Assembly: GCA_032717465.1 (NCBI GenBank)
Contig: CM064715.1
Location: 37,269,604-37,333,603, forward strand
Direction: 5' to 3'
Source: Coenobita brevimanus
Lineage: Eukaryota > Arthropoda > Malacostraca > Decapoda > Coenobitidae
DNA: 64,000 bases
In this document: positions 54,751-64,000 of the stretch, one piece after another
Position numbering within the stretch: the first letter of the stretch is position 1
Layout: every line of letters begins with the position of its first letter
Notes under the pieces: model-generated
What the model was told of the DNA's origin: nothing
The model's database searches: none
What the model saw: the letters and a program-made list of their open reading frames with translations, nothing else
Translations under genes and position numbers: made by a program

Positions 54751-57700
54751 AAATTTTCACTATACAAATTTTTTATGACGTTATGGTTCCCTGTATATAC
54801 ACCCTAATGACTTTGTAAATTTCGTTTGACACTAAACTATGATTTTAAGACCCAAATGATGAGGACTGATACTTTATATGACGATAATATGACGATAATA
54901 TAAGACACAATGTTTAGTTTTCTTTTACTGACCTACATCCCCTCACAATCGGTACACAGGGTTTAGCTGTGGCTGAGACACACTGAGAGGTCACACTTGA
55001 TGCACTGGTGTTCACAAGAGTCTCTAGTTCTATGTCTGACAGCAGTGTCTTTCCTTTTCCTTTTCCTTTGTCCTTTGCCTTCGATATATTCTTTATATTC
55101 ACTTTAGTCTTCACTTTAGTCTTTTGTTCCACTTTTATCTTAGTCTTTATATAATATTACTTATAATCAGCAAAAAAAATAAAAAAAAATAGGAAAAACC
55201 CAATAAAATAATATAGTACATAAAGTATAATATAAAGTGTAATATATGTAGTATATATATAGTATTTCTATAATATATAATGTAAATAATATATATAATA
55301 TATAATAACATAAGATACATAACAAAAAAAGTCATACACATATATTTCAAAAAAAATAATGGCACACTCCTATAGTAGTTTTACTTGTAGAGCATACGCT
55401 AAGTCCTAAAATCGTGTGTCGTGCACAGCATACGATAGGTCTGATGGACTAAAAACGCAAATAAATCCCACAATGGGAAAACAAGAGGGAGCACACTTAC
55501 TTCACACAATAGGCCTAGGCAAACACTTCACATACCTGGACGGCCTGGCCAGCATCTTCAAAGGAAGACAAGGTACCACATGTTTTACAAAAACAAAATC
55601 CCAAGATGGTGAAGAAATGCACTTAAGGGTTAAAAATTCTTCGACTATCTTACTTCTACGATGGAACACATTTTATCCATTTCTTTTTTCTCTGAGATCT
55701 CCATTCTAGGAGATTTCAAAGTTCATCACCACCTTTGGCTCTCCTCTCCTTTCACTGATCCACCTGGTGAACAAGCCTACACCTTTTCTATCCTTAATGA
55801 CCTAGAGCAGCTTGTACAGCACCCTACCCATATCCCTGACCACCTTGGAGAGAGCTCCAACATACTTGACCTTTTCCTTACAACTAATCCTTCTGCTTAC
55901 ACTGTTAATCTTTCTCTTCATTGGGCTCCTCTGATCACAACCTTATTACCTTAACCTGTCCTATTACTCCAGTGCGGCCTGTGGACCCTCCAAAGAAACG
56001 TCGTCTGTGGTACTTTGGAGCTGGGGATTGGGAGGCCATCAGGCAGTACTTCTTTGATTTTCCCTGGAATGATTATTGCTTCCATGGCCGGGAGCCATCT
56101 GAGTGTACCTTGTGCATTACAGAGGTTATTCTCTCGGGCATGGAAGCATACATTTCTTTCTCATATCCTTTGACTAATGCAAGAAAGCCTTGGTTTAATC
56201 ACGCTTGTTCTAATACTGTCTGCAACAAGGAGAGGGCCTACAAAAGGTACCAGAACCAACCCACCCCTGAATCATCTTTTTTATGTTTCTGCCTGGAATT
56301 GTGCTAAGTCTGTTCTTTGATCTGCTAAAAATAATTTCATCCGTACTAAATGCTCTCAACTCTCAAACTCGAATTCTTCCCTCTCCTTCTGGCACCTTGC
56401 CAGAAACCTTTCTAACAACTTTACCTCATCATCCTTCCCTCCTCTTTTCTACTCTGATGGTTCTGTAGCTATTTCTTCTCCTGATAAAGCAGATCTCTTT
56501 GCTCAGACTTTCTCCTCCAATTCCGCCATAGACGATTCTAGTGCTGTTCCTCCACCACTTCCCCCCTCTGACTTCCTCATGGCAGACATTAAAATTTCTT
56601 CAGGTGATGTATTTTCTGCCATCACTGGCCTCAGTACTAACAAGGCATATGGGCCTGAAGGAGTCCCTCCTGTTGTCCTCAAGAACTGTACTTCTGTGCT
56701 TACACCCTACATAGGTAAACTCTTTTGCCTTTGTCATTCAACTTGTACCTTTCCTTCTTGTTGGAAGTTTGGTCTCAATCAGCCAGTCCCAAAGAAGGGT
56801 GACCATTCCCAACCCTCTAACTATCGTCCAACTGCTTTAACATCCTGTGTTTCAAGTTTTCGAGTCTATACTTAACAGAAAAATTTTAAAGCATCTTTCC
56901 TATCACAACCTTCTTTCTGATCGTCAGTATGGGTTCTGTCAGTTCCGCTCCACTGGCAATCTTCTCACCTACCTTTCAGACTCCTGGTCATCCTCCTTTC
57001 GGGACTTTGGCGAAAGCTCTGCAATTGCACTTGACATCTCAAAGGCTTTCGATCGAGTCTGGCATAATCTTTAATTTCCAAACTGCCCTCTTATGGTTTC
57101 TATCCTTCCAGCTGTGCCTTCATCTACAGCTTCCTTTCTGGTCGTTCTATAGCCGCTTTTGTAGACGGCCATCGTTCTTCTCCTAGATCTGCCAACAGTG
57201 GTGTTCCTCAGGGCTCTGTCCTATCACCAACTCTCTTGCTTTTACTCATCAATGAACTTCTAAGCTGTACATCTAACCCTACCCATTCATACGTTGATGT
57301 TTCCACCCTTCACCTTTCCATTCGGTTACCGCAACGTCCATCTCAGCAGTTACTTCAACAAACAAGGGATGAGGCTATGGCACACCTGATGTCTGACTTG
57401 GCTCGTATCTCTGACTGGGGTGAAAATAATCTTGTTTTTAATGTATCAAAGACTCAGTTTTTACACTTATCAACCCGAAAAGATCTTCCACAGGTGTACC
57501 CACAAATTTTTAATAATATCCAGTTCAATCCTGCATCATCCTTGAACATGCTTGGGGTTTCATTCACTCAGAATATATCTCAGAAAGATCACATTGCATC
57601 TCTTATAAAATCTGCTCCCAAGATATTGGGTGTGCTAAGCCGACTCCGTACCTTCTTTACCTCTGCACAGTTATTGATTTTATACACGGGTTTTATTTGC

Positions 57701-58135
57701 CCCTGTGTGGAGTACAACTCTCATGTGTGGGGAGGCTCCCCACATACAACTCTTCTCAGTAGGGTGGATTCAAAGGCTTTTTGCCTCAATAACTCTCCCC
57801 CTCCTTCTGGCTCCCTTCAACCTCTGTCTCTTCGCCACCTTGTTGCCTCTTTATCTCTTTTCTATCGCTACTTCCATGGTCACTGCTCCTCTGAACCGTC
57901 CGCTTGCATTCCTCCACCTCTGCAACGGGTACGTAGCACCCGTCTGGCAACAAACTCTCATCCCTTTTCTTTCCAACTCTCTAATGCAAGACCTAACCGT
58001 TACTCCCAGTCCTTCATTTTTGCAACGGGTCAACTCCGGAACTGTCTCCCTCTGTCTGTATTTCCTGCTTCATATGATCTCCAGTCTTTCAAACGCAGTG
58101 TGTCCAAGCATCTCGAAATGAACATATCTTGAATT
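53954..58135 (+). pseudogene. Endonuclease-reverse transcriptase of copy C, frameshifted, catalytic site lost
   Basis: The endonuclease begins at ~53990, is split by the piggyBac insertion at 54329-55629 and continues with [17 protein letters not shown] (55690-55740). The usual LGDFN has become LGDFK. The linker (55921-56307) precedes RT: ITGLSTNKAYGPEGVPPVVL, LLSDRQYGFCQFRSTGNLL, SAIALDISKAFDRVWHN and SGVPQGSVLSPTL. The catalytic box is YVDV (57290-57301) instead of YADD, so the second catalytic aspartate is gone. 57236-58132 is a long open thumb-to-end segment with YNSHVWGGSPHTTLLSRVDSKAF. Confidence 0.87.
54329..55629 (-). mobile_element. piggyBac-like element, 1301 bp, TTAA target duplication
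   Basis: The tips CCCTTAAGTGCAT (54329) and the exact inverse ATGCACTTAAGGG (ending 55629) are flanked by TTAA on both sides (54325-54328, 55630-55633). On the minus strand near 55030-54960, SCEHQCIKCDLSVCLSHS and LCTDCEG give a Cys/His-rich module like the C-terminal zinc region of piggyBac transposases, broken by a stop. The DDD catalytic region is absent, so the element is internally deleted. It contains an A27 run (54721-54747) and an AT-rich palindromic patch (55200-55320). Confidence 0.85.
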
Positions 58136-58454
58136 TGGCTCTCTTTTGTATTGTTTCTTTTTTTTTTTCTTGGAAAGAACTGTTTTGCTGGTTTCTGGCC
58201 TTTGGTTCCTTCTTCCACACATTTAAAAAAAAAAAAAAAAAAGTTAAAAAGCTTGACGTGACCCGACTATTCTCAGGGGCAGTTTGTGCTAGCTGCTGCC
58301 TTCCCACTTTCTATAGCTCTCTTTGTCCTTCCTTCTTCCATGTCTGTCTCTGGTTTTCTCTCCTCCTACTCCCTATCGCTCCCTGGGGATCTCTCTGGTT
58401 CTCTGACTACCCTACATGTGATTTCGGACTTATATCCCCCTCTGACTTCCGGGT

Positions 58455-58456
<2 letters not shown>

Positions 58457-58505
<49 letters not shown>
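58457..58505 (+). repeat. (TG)n microsatellite
   Basis: About 24 TG units following the end of copy C by ~200 bp. Confidence 0.95.
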
Positions 58506-58507
<2 letters not shown>

Positions 58508-59155
58508 ATCTAGCACACTTCCAACACGTGAACGGCTATTAGGTCATCCTGTGTTTGGAAGCCTTGAGTGTCTGGCTATGGGGAAATGTATCTAACCTCT
58601 TCATGGATAACTCAGACATCACTACCTGTCTAATACAAACTGATGCCTATAGCTATATAGTTATGTAGTTATATATTACATACTGAGTTATAACATATTA
58701 ATGCCTACACCACCACCTCCTCCAACCACCACCACCATCATCACCACCACTATCACCACTGATTACAAACATTCCTACCACAATTGCCTCTAGTGAGTTA
58801 AATATTTATTCCTTTCAAGGCTGCATTATTTTATTAGCAGGTCATCATTTATACATATACCTAACTTACGTACTGTATATATGTCTAAAATAATATACTA
58901 ACATTAATTCATTTATCTAGAGTAAAGTATATCATCATATTATACTAACAATAACTAACAATTATATAGACAGATAGATAGACAGAGAGATAGATAGATA
59001 TAGATATAATTTATATTTCCCTATCGGATAACTTTTATATCTCAGTATTTTTCCCTACACAACTATAGTGAAAGACAATATACACTTTACACTGATATCT
59101 AGTACATGTTTTATAACTTACATTTTACTTCAGTGAGCAATCAAGAGAACTGTAA
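58508..59155. other. No gene seen; small microsatellites
   Basis: A (CAC/CAT)n patch lies at 58708-58762 and an imperfect (GATA/GACA)n at 58972-59005. The rest is AT-rich and unassigned. Confidence 0.5.
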
Positions 59156-59159
59156 AATA

Positions 59160-59880
59160 TGACTGAAAATGGTATCCTTTAAACAATCATACTTAGTACT
59201 TTGATCAACTGATCAAGAAATATAAGCCTCTTGAGCCTTTCCTTTCAAAACACTCTGCAGCAGTACTGTCCAAGAGTCGTTTGCCCAAGAAAGACGACCT
59301 GCCACCTTTTCAAACATATGAAAGTACTTAGTGACATCTTGCTTTATGTTCCTGGCAACATCAAAATATTCCCTGGCAAATGAACTACTAGCTATCAGAG
59401 TGCTTCAGTCTGAGTTCATGATCCATTTCCTTTTGTCTCATCTGAGCTTGTAACTCTAGTCCTCACACTTTGACATGGGAATTTAGTTCTCTCATTTTAG
59501 CTTGCACTTCTAGTTCTCTCAGCTTAATTCTGGCTAGCTCAAGTTGCACTTTGTCACCAGTATCATGAGCAGAAAAAATCGCAGGGGCCACGTATCTCCG
59601 ACGCCAAAGCCTCAGGGTCAACACCTTGTGCAGTATCAAATGGCTCAGAACTAACTATGGAGGACTCACTTTGCTCAAACATGGAGTCCAATATTAGATC
59701 AAGTAAATTAGTCTTAGTGATTGGAGTAGAAAAAATACTGTAAGGCATGGGCAAGCAACATGAGCTCGTGTTTTGTGAGCGTTTTCACTCTGGTTGGGGA
59801 AGGCTTAGAATCCAAAAATGTGTTCACATCACTATCACTCATTAGGGTCATGATTACTGATTATAGTTAAGTAGGTAGGA
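59160..59880 (-). pseudogene. LTR-retrotransposon gag, N-terminal half, broken
   Basis: On the minus strand MTLMSDSDVNTFLDSKPSPTRVKTLTKHELMLLAHAL starts just inside the LTR. After several stops, FDVARNIKQDVTKYFHMFEKVAGRLSWANDSW and LLQSVLKGKAQEAYIS fit the SCAN-like part of gypsy-type gag. The sequence then ends; no protease or pol follows. It is read as the internal start of the element whose 5' LTR is at 59953-60618. Confidence 0.7.
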
Positions 59881-59952
59881 GTAAGCACTGTGTATGTGGC
59901 CAAGGTTGCCAATATTATGTCACAGAGCTATCCCGGCTAGCTCGCCAAATTG

Positions 59953-60618
59953 TTATGGGGGTATATATGACGAAGCACTCTTAACCCTTAATTAATCACC
60001 AAAAGGGGTGAGGTAAAACTCAAAAGAAAACTAACTCACTTTACTATACTCTGTAACATACACACACCAAAGAAGAAACCAGGATTCGTTTTATAAAGGG
60101 GAATTCACAAAGGCCTCACAATACAAATATAAAACGAGTTATTTCTATTGCCTAAGCAGATTACAATCAGTGGAGGCTACGTAGACCTACTCACAGAGCT
60201 TAAGGAACTAGGAGAACTTGTCGATGATATAATCCAGATATAATCCACACACTAGTGTTATATGGAGAAGTGAACCAATGATGGGATATGGTACACAAAC
60301 AATGTGTTTTGTAAACAAGGTAACATGTATAGTAATGTGTGAAAATGTGTTGAAATGTGCAGCAAAATGTGTAACAAAATGTGTCTCTCTTGCTAGGTCC
60401 TTGAGTTTTATAGTAGCCTTACTCCGCCTCTCCCAGCTAACTAGCTACTAGGCTGTCTTAAGTGTAATCTCCAGCCATACACAAACAATGGAGGCACCTT
60501 CTACCATTTACGAGTTAACACATCCCACACATAGCCAATAAAAAGCCATCAAGAATGAGAAAACTGGACTGTTATTGGGAAAACATTCTCATTTTGCCCC
60601 TCCCACACTATATGTCAC
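59953..60618 (-). repeat. 5' LTR (minus strand) of a truncated gypsy-like element
   Basis: Its 3' end CCATAACA is followed at once on the minus strand by ATTTGGCGAGCTAGCC, a primer-binding-like site. The 5' end is taken at TGTGACATATAGTG near 60618, which is less certain. A TATAAAA box lies near 60413. Related to the fragment at 26455-26888, which is in the opposite orientation. Confidence 0.65.
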
Positions 60619-61329
60619 ACCCACTTATGGTCAAGGACAAAGGTCTCTGGTAGTTCTGGGAGAAACACACAGTGTTATCTGCCCAGAAGCAGAAAAACTG
60701 ATAACTGAGTAAACAGAGGGAAGATAATGAGGTTTTGAATTCTTCAACTACAGGCAGCAAAACTGATAAGAAAAATGATTTATCGTTCCTGACCCCCCGT
60801 GGTCTGCCACCTTGTCGTGGTGTGGGGGCTTGCGTGCCCCTGTGATCCCACAAGCCTGCCCGTGGATGTAACGACATCTGGCAGGGTCTCCCACGTGGGT
60901 GGGGTTGTGGGTGAGGGGTCTGACTAAGCACTGCCCGAAACGTAGGTTACCCGTAAGGGTCATCGGTGCTGCCCTCCAGAGGGATCGCCTCGGTGCTGTC
61001 CCGAGTTGGTTGGTTGGGTGTCTGGGCTGGGGGTTGTTGGGGAAGCCTCTCTGCACTGGTGGGAGCGAACTTTCGCATCACGGGGTGTCCTTTTGGGGAC
61101 ACCCTCTGGGGACGAGGTACCCCGCTCCCATCAGACCGCGCTCGGTCCCCTCACTCCCTGGTAGGCGGTTTCTCTTGGCTCCTGGTGCCAATCCATATTC
61201 ACCAGTATATATATGGATATATTAAACAATTCTTTATCCACTCGTGTGGTCGGTGACCAGCCACACAAGTCGGCATCAAGTGGTCACTCTCTGGCCGACG
61301 ACCCTGTACCCTCCGGGTCGTCTGCCAAA

Positions 61330-63182
61330 ATGGTGAATCGTGATGACTTTTCTATGGAGCTCTTATCTGGTGTTTTTGTTAATAACTCATACACAAAATA
61401 TGTAGTCATTAAAATGGATGATGGTACTTCTTTCCGGAACCTGAATTGTTTTCAGATTCACAGTGGTCTAGTTTCAGCATGTGGATTTACCCCCAAGGTC
61501 TCTTTACAGGGTGATGGTTCTCTATTGCTAGAAGCTAGGAATGAAGAGGAGAGTTCACGCATCCAGTCCCTAAGTATGGTCGCTGGTTATCCTGTATCTG
61601 CCTCTCATCACTTGGTCCTAAACCATTCCCGAGGGGTTGTGTATTCTCGTGACTTGATATCATATTCTGATTCTTCCCTCCTAGAGGGGCTGGCTCCTCA
61701 GGGTGTTGTAGGAGTACAGAGAATTATGAAGAAGGTTGATGGGGTTTTAACCCCCCACGCCCACTCTTATCTTGACATTTGACCATCTTACCTTGCCGGA
61801 GGTTATCACTGCTGCGTGGTGGAAGCTAAAGGTTAAACCTTATGTTCCCCGACCTAGAAGATGCTATTATTGTCAAAGCTTTGGTCACGTCCGCCGTTCT
61901 TGCAGGCGGGAAGCGTCCGGCCTTCCTGAGGTCTGTGGAAATTGTGGTGGAATTTCTCATGGTATAGATGATTGTTCTCAACCCTCTAAATGTTTGAACT
62001 GTGGAGGAGCACATGCAGCCTCCTCAAGGGATTGCGAAGTATGCAAATATGAATACGAGATCATTTCTGTCCGAACGAAGGAGAAAATTTCCTTTTCTGA
62101 GGCAAAGGCCAGGGTAAGGGAGCGGTTCATTCGCCCTGGGGTTACCTTTGCTGCTGCGTTGTCTTGCCATAAAGCTACCCGGCAGGTGTCCCTGCCATCA
62201 CACAATGCCCCATCAAATTCTCGGGGTTCTACTTCCCAGCCTTCTCGCCCAGGGGGTCCCACTGAGGGAGTGCAGCCTGGAAGCAGCTATGCTTCCTCCA
62301 GGGAGGTGCCTCCTGTCTCTGGGGGTGTCCCCTCTGCGGTGGTTCTTCCAGTGTCTGGGAGTGCCTCCCCCATCCCAGTTCCTCCGGTTCCTCCTGTGAC
62401 AAACACCCGTGTCGATGCTACACTTTGCATTGACACATTCAAAACTCCCGATGTCCTTCCTGTGCATCCTTGTCCTGACATATCCATAAAAAGCAGCGTC
62501 TCTCATACTTCTGTATCAGCTACTACTTCCATACCAACTGCTGCTCCTGTACCATCTGCCCGCCCTGCTACTGTTGCTCAATCTTCTTTACAGTGTGGCA
62601 CTATAGTTTCTAATGCTTTAAGTTCTAGCGCAGAGATGGAGGTTGCATCTGCCAACCTCAAACGAGTGAGGAGTGAGGAGTTTTTGGGTGACTCCCCTCC
62701 TTCTAAGATTCAAACTTCTGTACCACATGAGGATCCTGAGGGGGCTCTTCACTCGACAACCTAGCCAGTGGTTGCGTCTAAGTCTGTGGGTGTTCATGAT
62801 GGCCCTTCTAGGATTCCCGTCCCTGCCTCTTCCTCAGGTGTGGTGGGGCCTGGGTCTTTAGATACTCATAGAGCTCAGTCGCTTGCTTCCTCTGATCCGT
62901 CATCCAGCGGCCAACCTTTGGATGATTTGGATGGGGGGGGGTTCGGTTGGCCCCGAGGTGCCAGCTGAACCCTCACATGGGTGTGTGGACGGGGCACGTG
63001 GGTCTTCCAAGAAGGTCTCTGTGCTTCGGACTCATTCTGGCGATGGGTGGGACATGTCTCGGGGTAAGGGTACTTCCACCCACGGAAACTCTAAATCTTC
63101 ATTGCCTTCTCGGTTGATGAGGCAGAGCTCCATGCCTAGGAAGAAGGGCTTTCACTCCCTTCCCAACGAGGTTGCTACATAG
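61330..63182 (+). pseudogene. ORF1 (gag-like with three CCHC knuckles) of the second I-like LINE
   Basis: MVNRDDFSMELLSGVFVNNS begins the frame; an upstream open stretch from 61213 is in phase but lacks a better start. The N-terminal domain ends in LILTFDHLTLPEVITAAWW after a one-base shift in a C-run near 61753. The zinc knuckles are CYYCQSFGHVRRSC, CGNCGGISHGIDDC and CLNCGGAHAASSRDC (61860-62040). A Pro/Ser-rich region follows to a stop at 62762-62764. The frame shifts in the G-run near 62933, and the tail ends MPRKKGFHSLPNEVAT. With only two slips and one stop, it is a recently inactivated copy. The protein binds element RNA by family analogy. Confidence 0.87.
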
Positions 63183-63216
63183 CTTTCTAAGTTCATAATA
63201 TTTAATACTAATCACT

Positions 63217-64000
63217 ATGGCTCAATCGGTACCAATCTGTCTTCAGTGGAACTGTAGAGGTGCCATGGCAAATTGGGAGGAATTGCAGTTATTACTCTCT
63301 ACTCTGAACCCACTATGTGTGTGTCTTCAGGAGACAATGGTGGGGGACAAACAGTTCCCTTCCATTAGTGGGTATAAGGCCTTCCATGTATCTCCTTCTG
63401 GTGGTCACAGCGGTGGATGTGCAATTTTGTGCCGTTCTGATGTCCCCTTTATTTCCTTTGAGATTCAGTCCCACTTTCAAGTCCTAGCCGTACAGATGCA
63501 CGTTGGGAGGTGCTATACCATCTGTTGTCTGTACCTTCCACCTTCAGTTTCTGTTATACGTGCTGATCTAGAAACCTTTATCAGCCAACTTCCACCCCCT
63601 TTCCTACTCCTTGGTGACCTTAATGGCCACCATCCTTTGTGGGGTGACTCACTTTCAAATCCCCGGGGTGATCTTCTTGCCTCTTTGGTTGGGGATTTAG
63701 ATTTGGTTGTCCTAAATGATGGAAGGCCGACCCATTTTCATGTTCAGACTGGCACGTATTCTGTCATTGACCTTACCATCTCCTCCTCTAACTGTGCCCT
63801 TGATTTTTCTTGGGAGGTTTTGGATGATCTACATGGTAGTGACCATTACAATGTAGTGGTCCAGCCTACTCGCTCTGTTCCTGTAGCCCGTCTGCCATGC
63901 TGGTGTCTGGACAGGGCTGATTGGTCTCTCTTTGAGGAACTATGTGTATTTGCCAACAGGGTTACTGATTTTTCAACTATTGTTGATGCCGAATGTCATT
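63217..64000 (+). CDS. ORF2 endonuclease of the second I-like LINE, truncated by the window
   Basis: MAQSVPICLQWNCRGAMANW opens a frame that stays open to the window end (261 codons). APE endonuclease motifs are all present: LQWNCRG (Asn), VCLQETMVGD (Glu), CCLYLPPS, FLLLGDLNGHHPLWGD (Asp/Asn), SVIDLTISS and LHGSDHYNVV (Asp/His). The start is 34 bp after the ORF1 stop. RT and RNase H would lie beyond the window. Intact as far as seen. Confidence 0.85.
   Translation, partial: MAQSVPICLQWNCRGAMANWEELQLLLSTLNPLCVCLQETMVGDKQFPSISGYKAFHVSPSGGHSGGCAILCRSDVPFISFEIQSHFQVLAVQMHVGRCYTICCLYLPPSVSVIRADLETFISQLPPPFLLLGDLNGHHPLWGDSLSNPRGDLLASLVGDLDLVVLNDGRPTHFHVQTGTYSVIDLTISSSNCALDFSWEVLDDLHGSDHYNVVVQPTRSVPVARLPCWCLDRADWSLFEELCVFANRVTDFSTIVDAECH

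Larger units (their letters stand above)
50336..58241 (+). mobile_element. EN-RT non-LTR retrotransposon, copy C, with two nested insertions
   Basis: It starts GACTGTAGCACCA at 50336, shared with the fragment at 23559. The leader runs to 50667, where a minus-strand member of the same family is inserted (50668-53953). It resumes at 53954 and is interrupted again by a piggyBac-like element (54329-55629). It ends with an A17 tail at 58225-58241. Without insertions it is about 3.3 kb. Confidence 0.85.
60790..64000 (+). mobile_element. I-like non-LTR retrotransposon, 5' half, continuing past the window
   Basis: The GC-rich leader (60790-61329) starts with CCACCTTGTCGTGGTGTGGGGGCTTG, similar to the leader of the LINE at 29154. 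ORF1 (61330-63182) and ORF2 (63217 onward) follow with a 34-bp gap. The two LINEs are related families, not copies of one. Confidence 0.85.

Overview
The window looks like intergenic DNA from an arthropod, most likely a decapod crustacean. No host protein-coding gene, rRNA or tRNA was recognised. The evidence is very long dinucleotide microsatellites, a very high density of nested transposons, and several non-LTR retrotransposon families that I recall as abundant in crab, shrimp and crayfish genomes. The organism call is inference, not proof. Almost every long open frame belongs to a mobile element, and nearly all are broken by stops, frameshifts or later insertions.

Layout. 1-3.0 kb: an unclassified GC-rich segment, a small candidate MITE and a decayed antisense non-LTR retrotransposon. 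3.2-8.9 kb: A/T-rich ~125 bp tandem arrays, an RTE-like reverse transcriptase fragment (3775-4700), a non-autonomous hAT element with a perfect 8-bp target duplication (5369-6456) carrying two piggyBac-like MITEs, and a foldback sequence. 8.9-11.1 kb: a hAT element with a broken transposase, inserted in a minisatellite. 11.3-13.6 kb and 20.2-22.4 kb: two ~2.2 kb intronless elements of a family I cannot assign to a named superfamily; these are the most interesting objects here. 15.6-19.2 kb, 50.3-58.2 kb (+) and 50.7-54.0 kb (-): copies of one EN-RT non-LTR family. 19.2-23.3 kb: an RTE element split by the second unassigned element.

27.8-49.4 kb is a nest of insertions. A minus-strand Ty3/gypsy-like element (gag and protease at 47.4-49.4 kb, RT at 27.9-29.1 kb) is split by a plus-strand I-like non-LTR element with an RNase H domain (29154-47230, TSD TGTCAYCTTGG). 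That element is split twice by members of one LTR retrotransposon family (29470-35307, +, TSD CCTTA; 39727-45793, -, TSD ATTAG). Both LTR copies encode gag, protease and the integrase zinc-binding region but lack reverse transcriptase, RNase H and the integrase core. They therefore look like a non-autonomous lineage, mobilised in trans.

58.2-64.0 kb: microsatellites, a minus-strand LTR with a broken gag, and the 5' half of a second RNase-H-clade-type non-LTR element whose ORF2 runs off the window end. Element boundaries with perfect target duplications are firm. Element family names rest on motif recognition, without database search.
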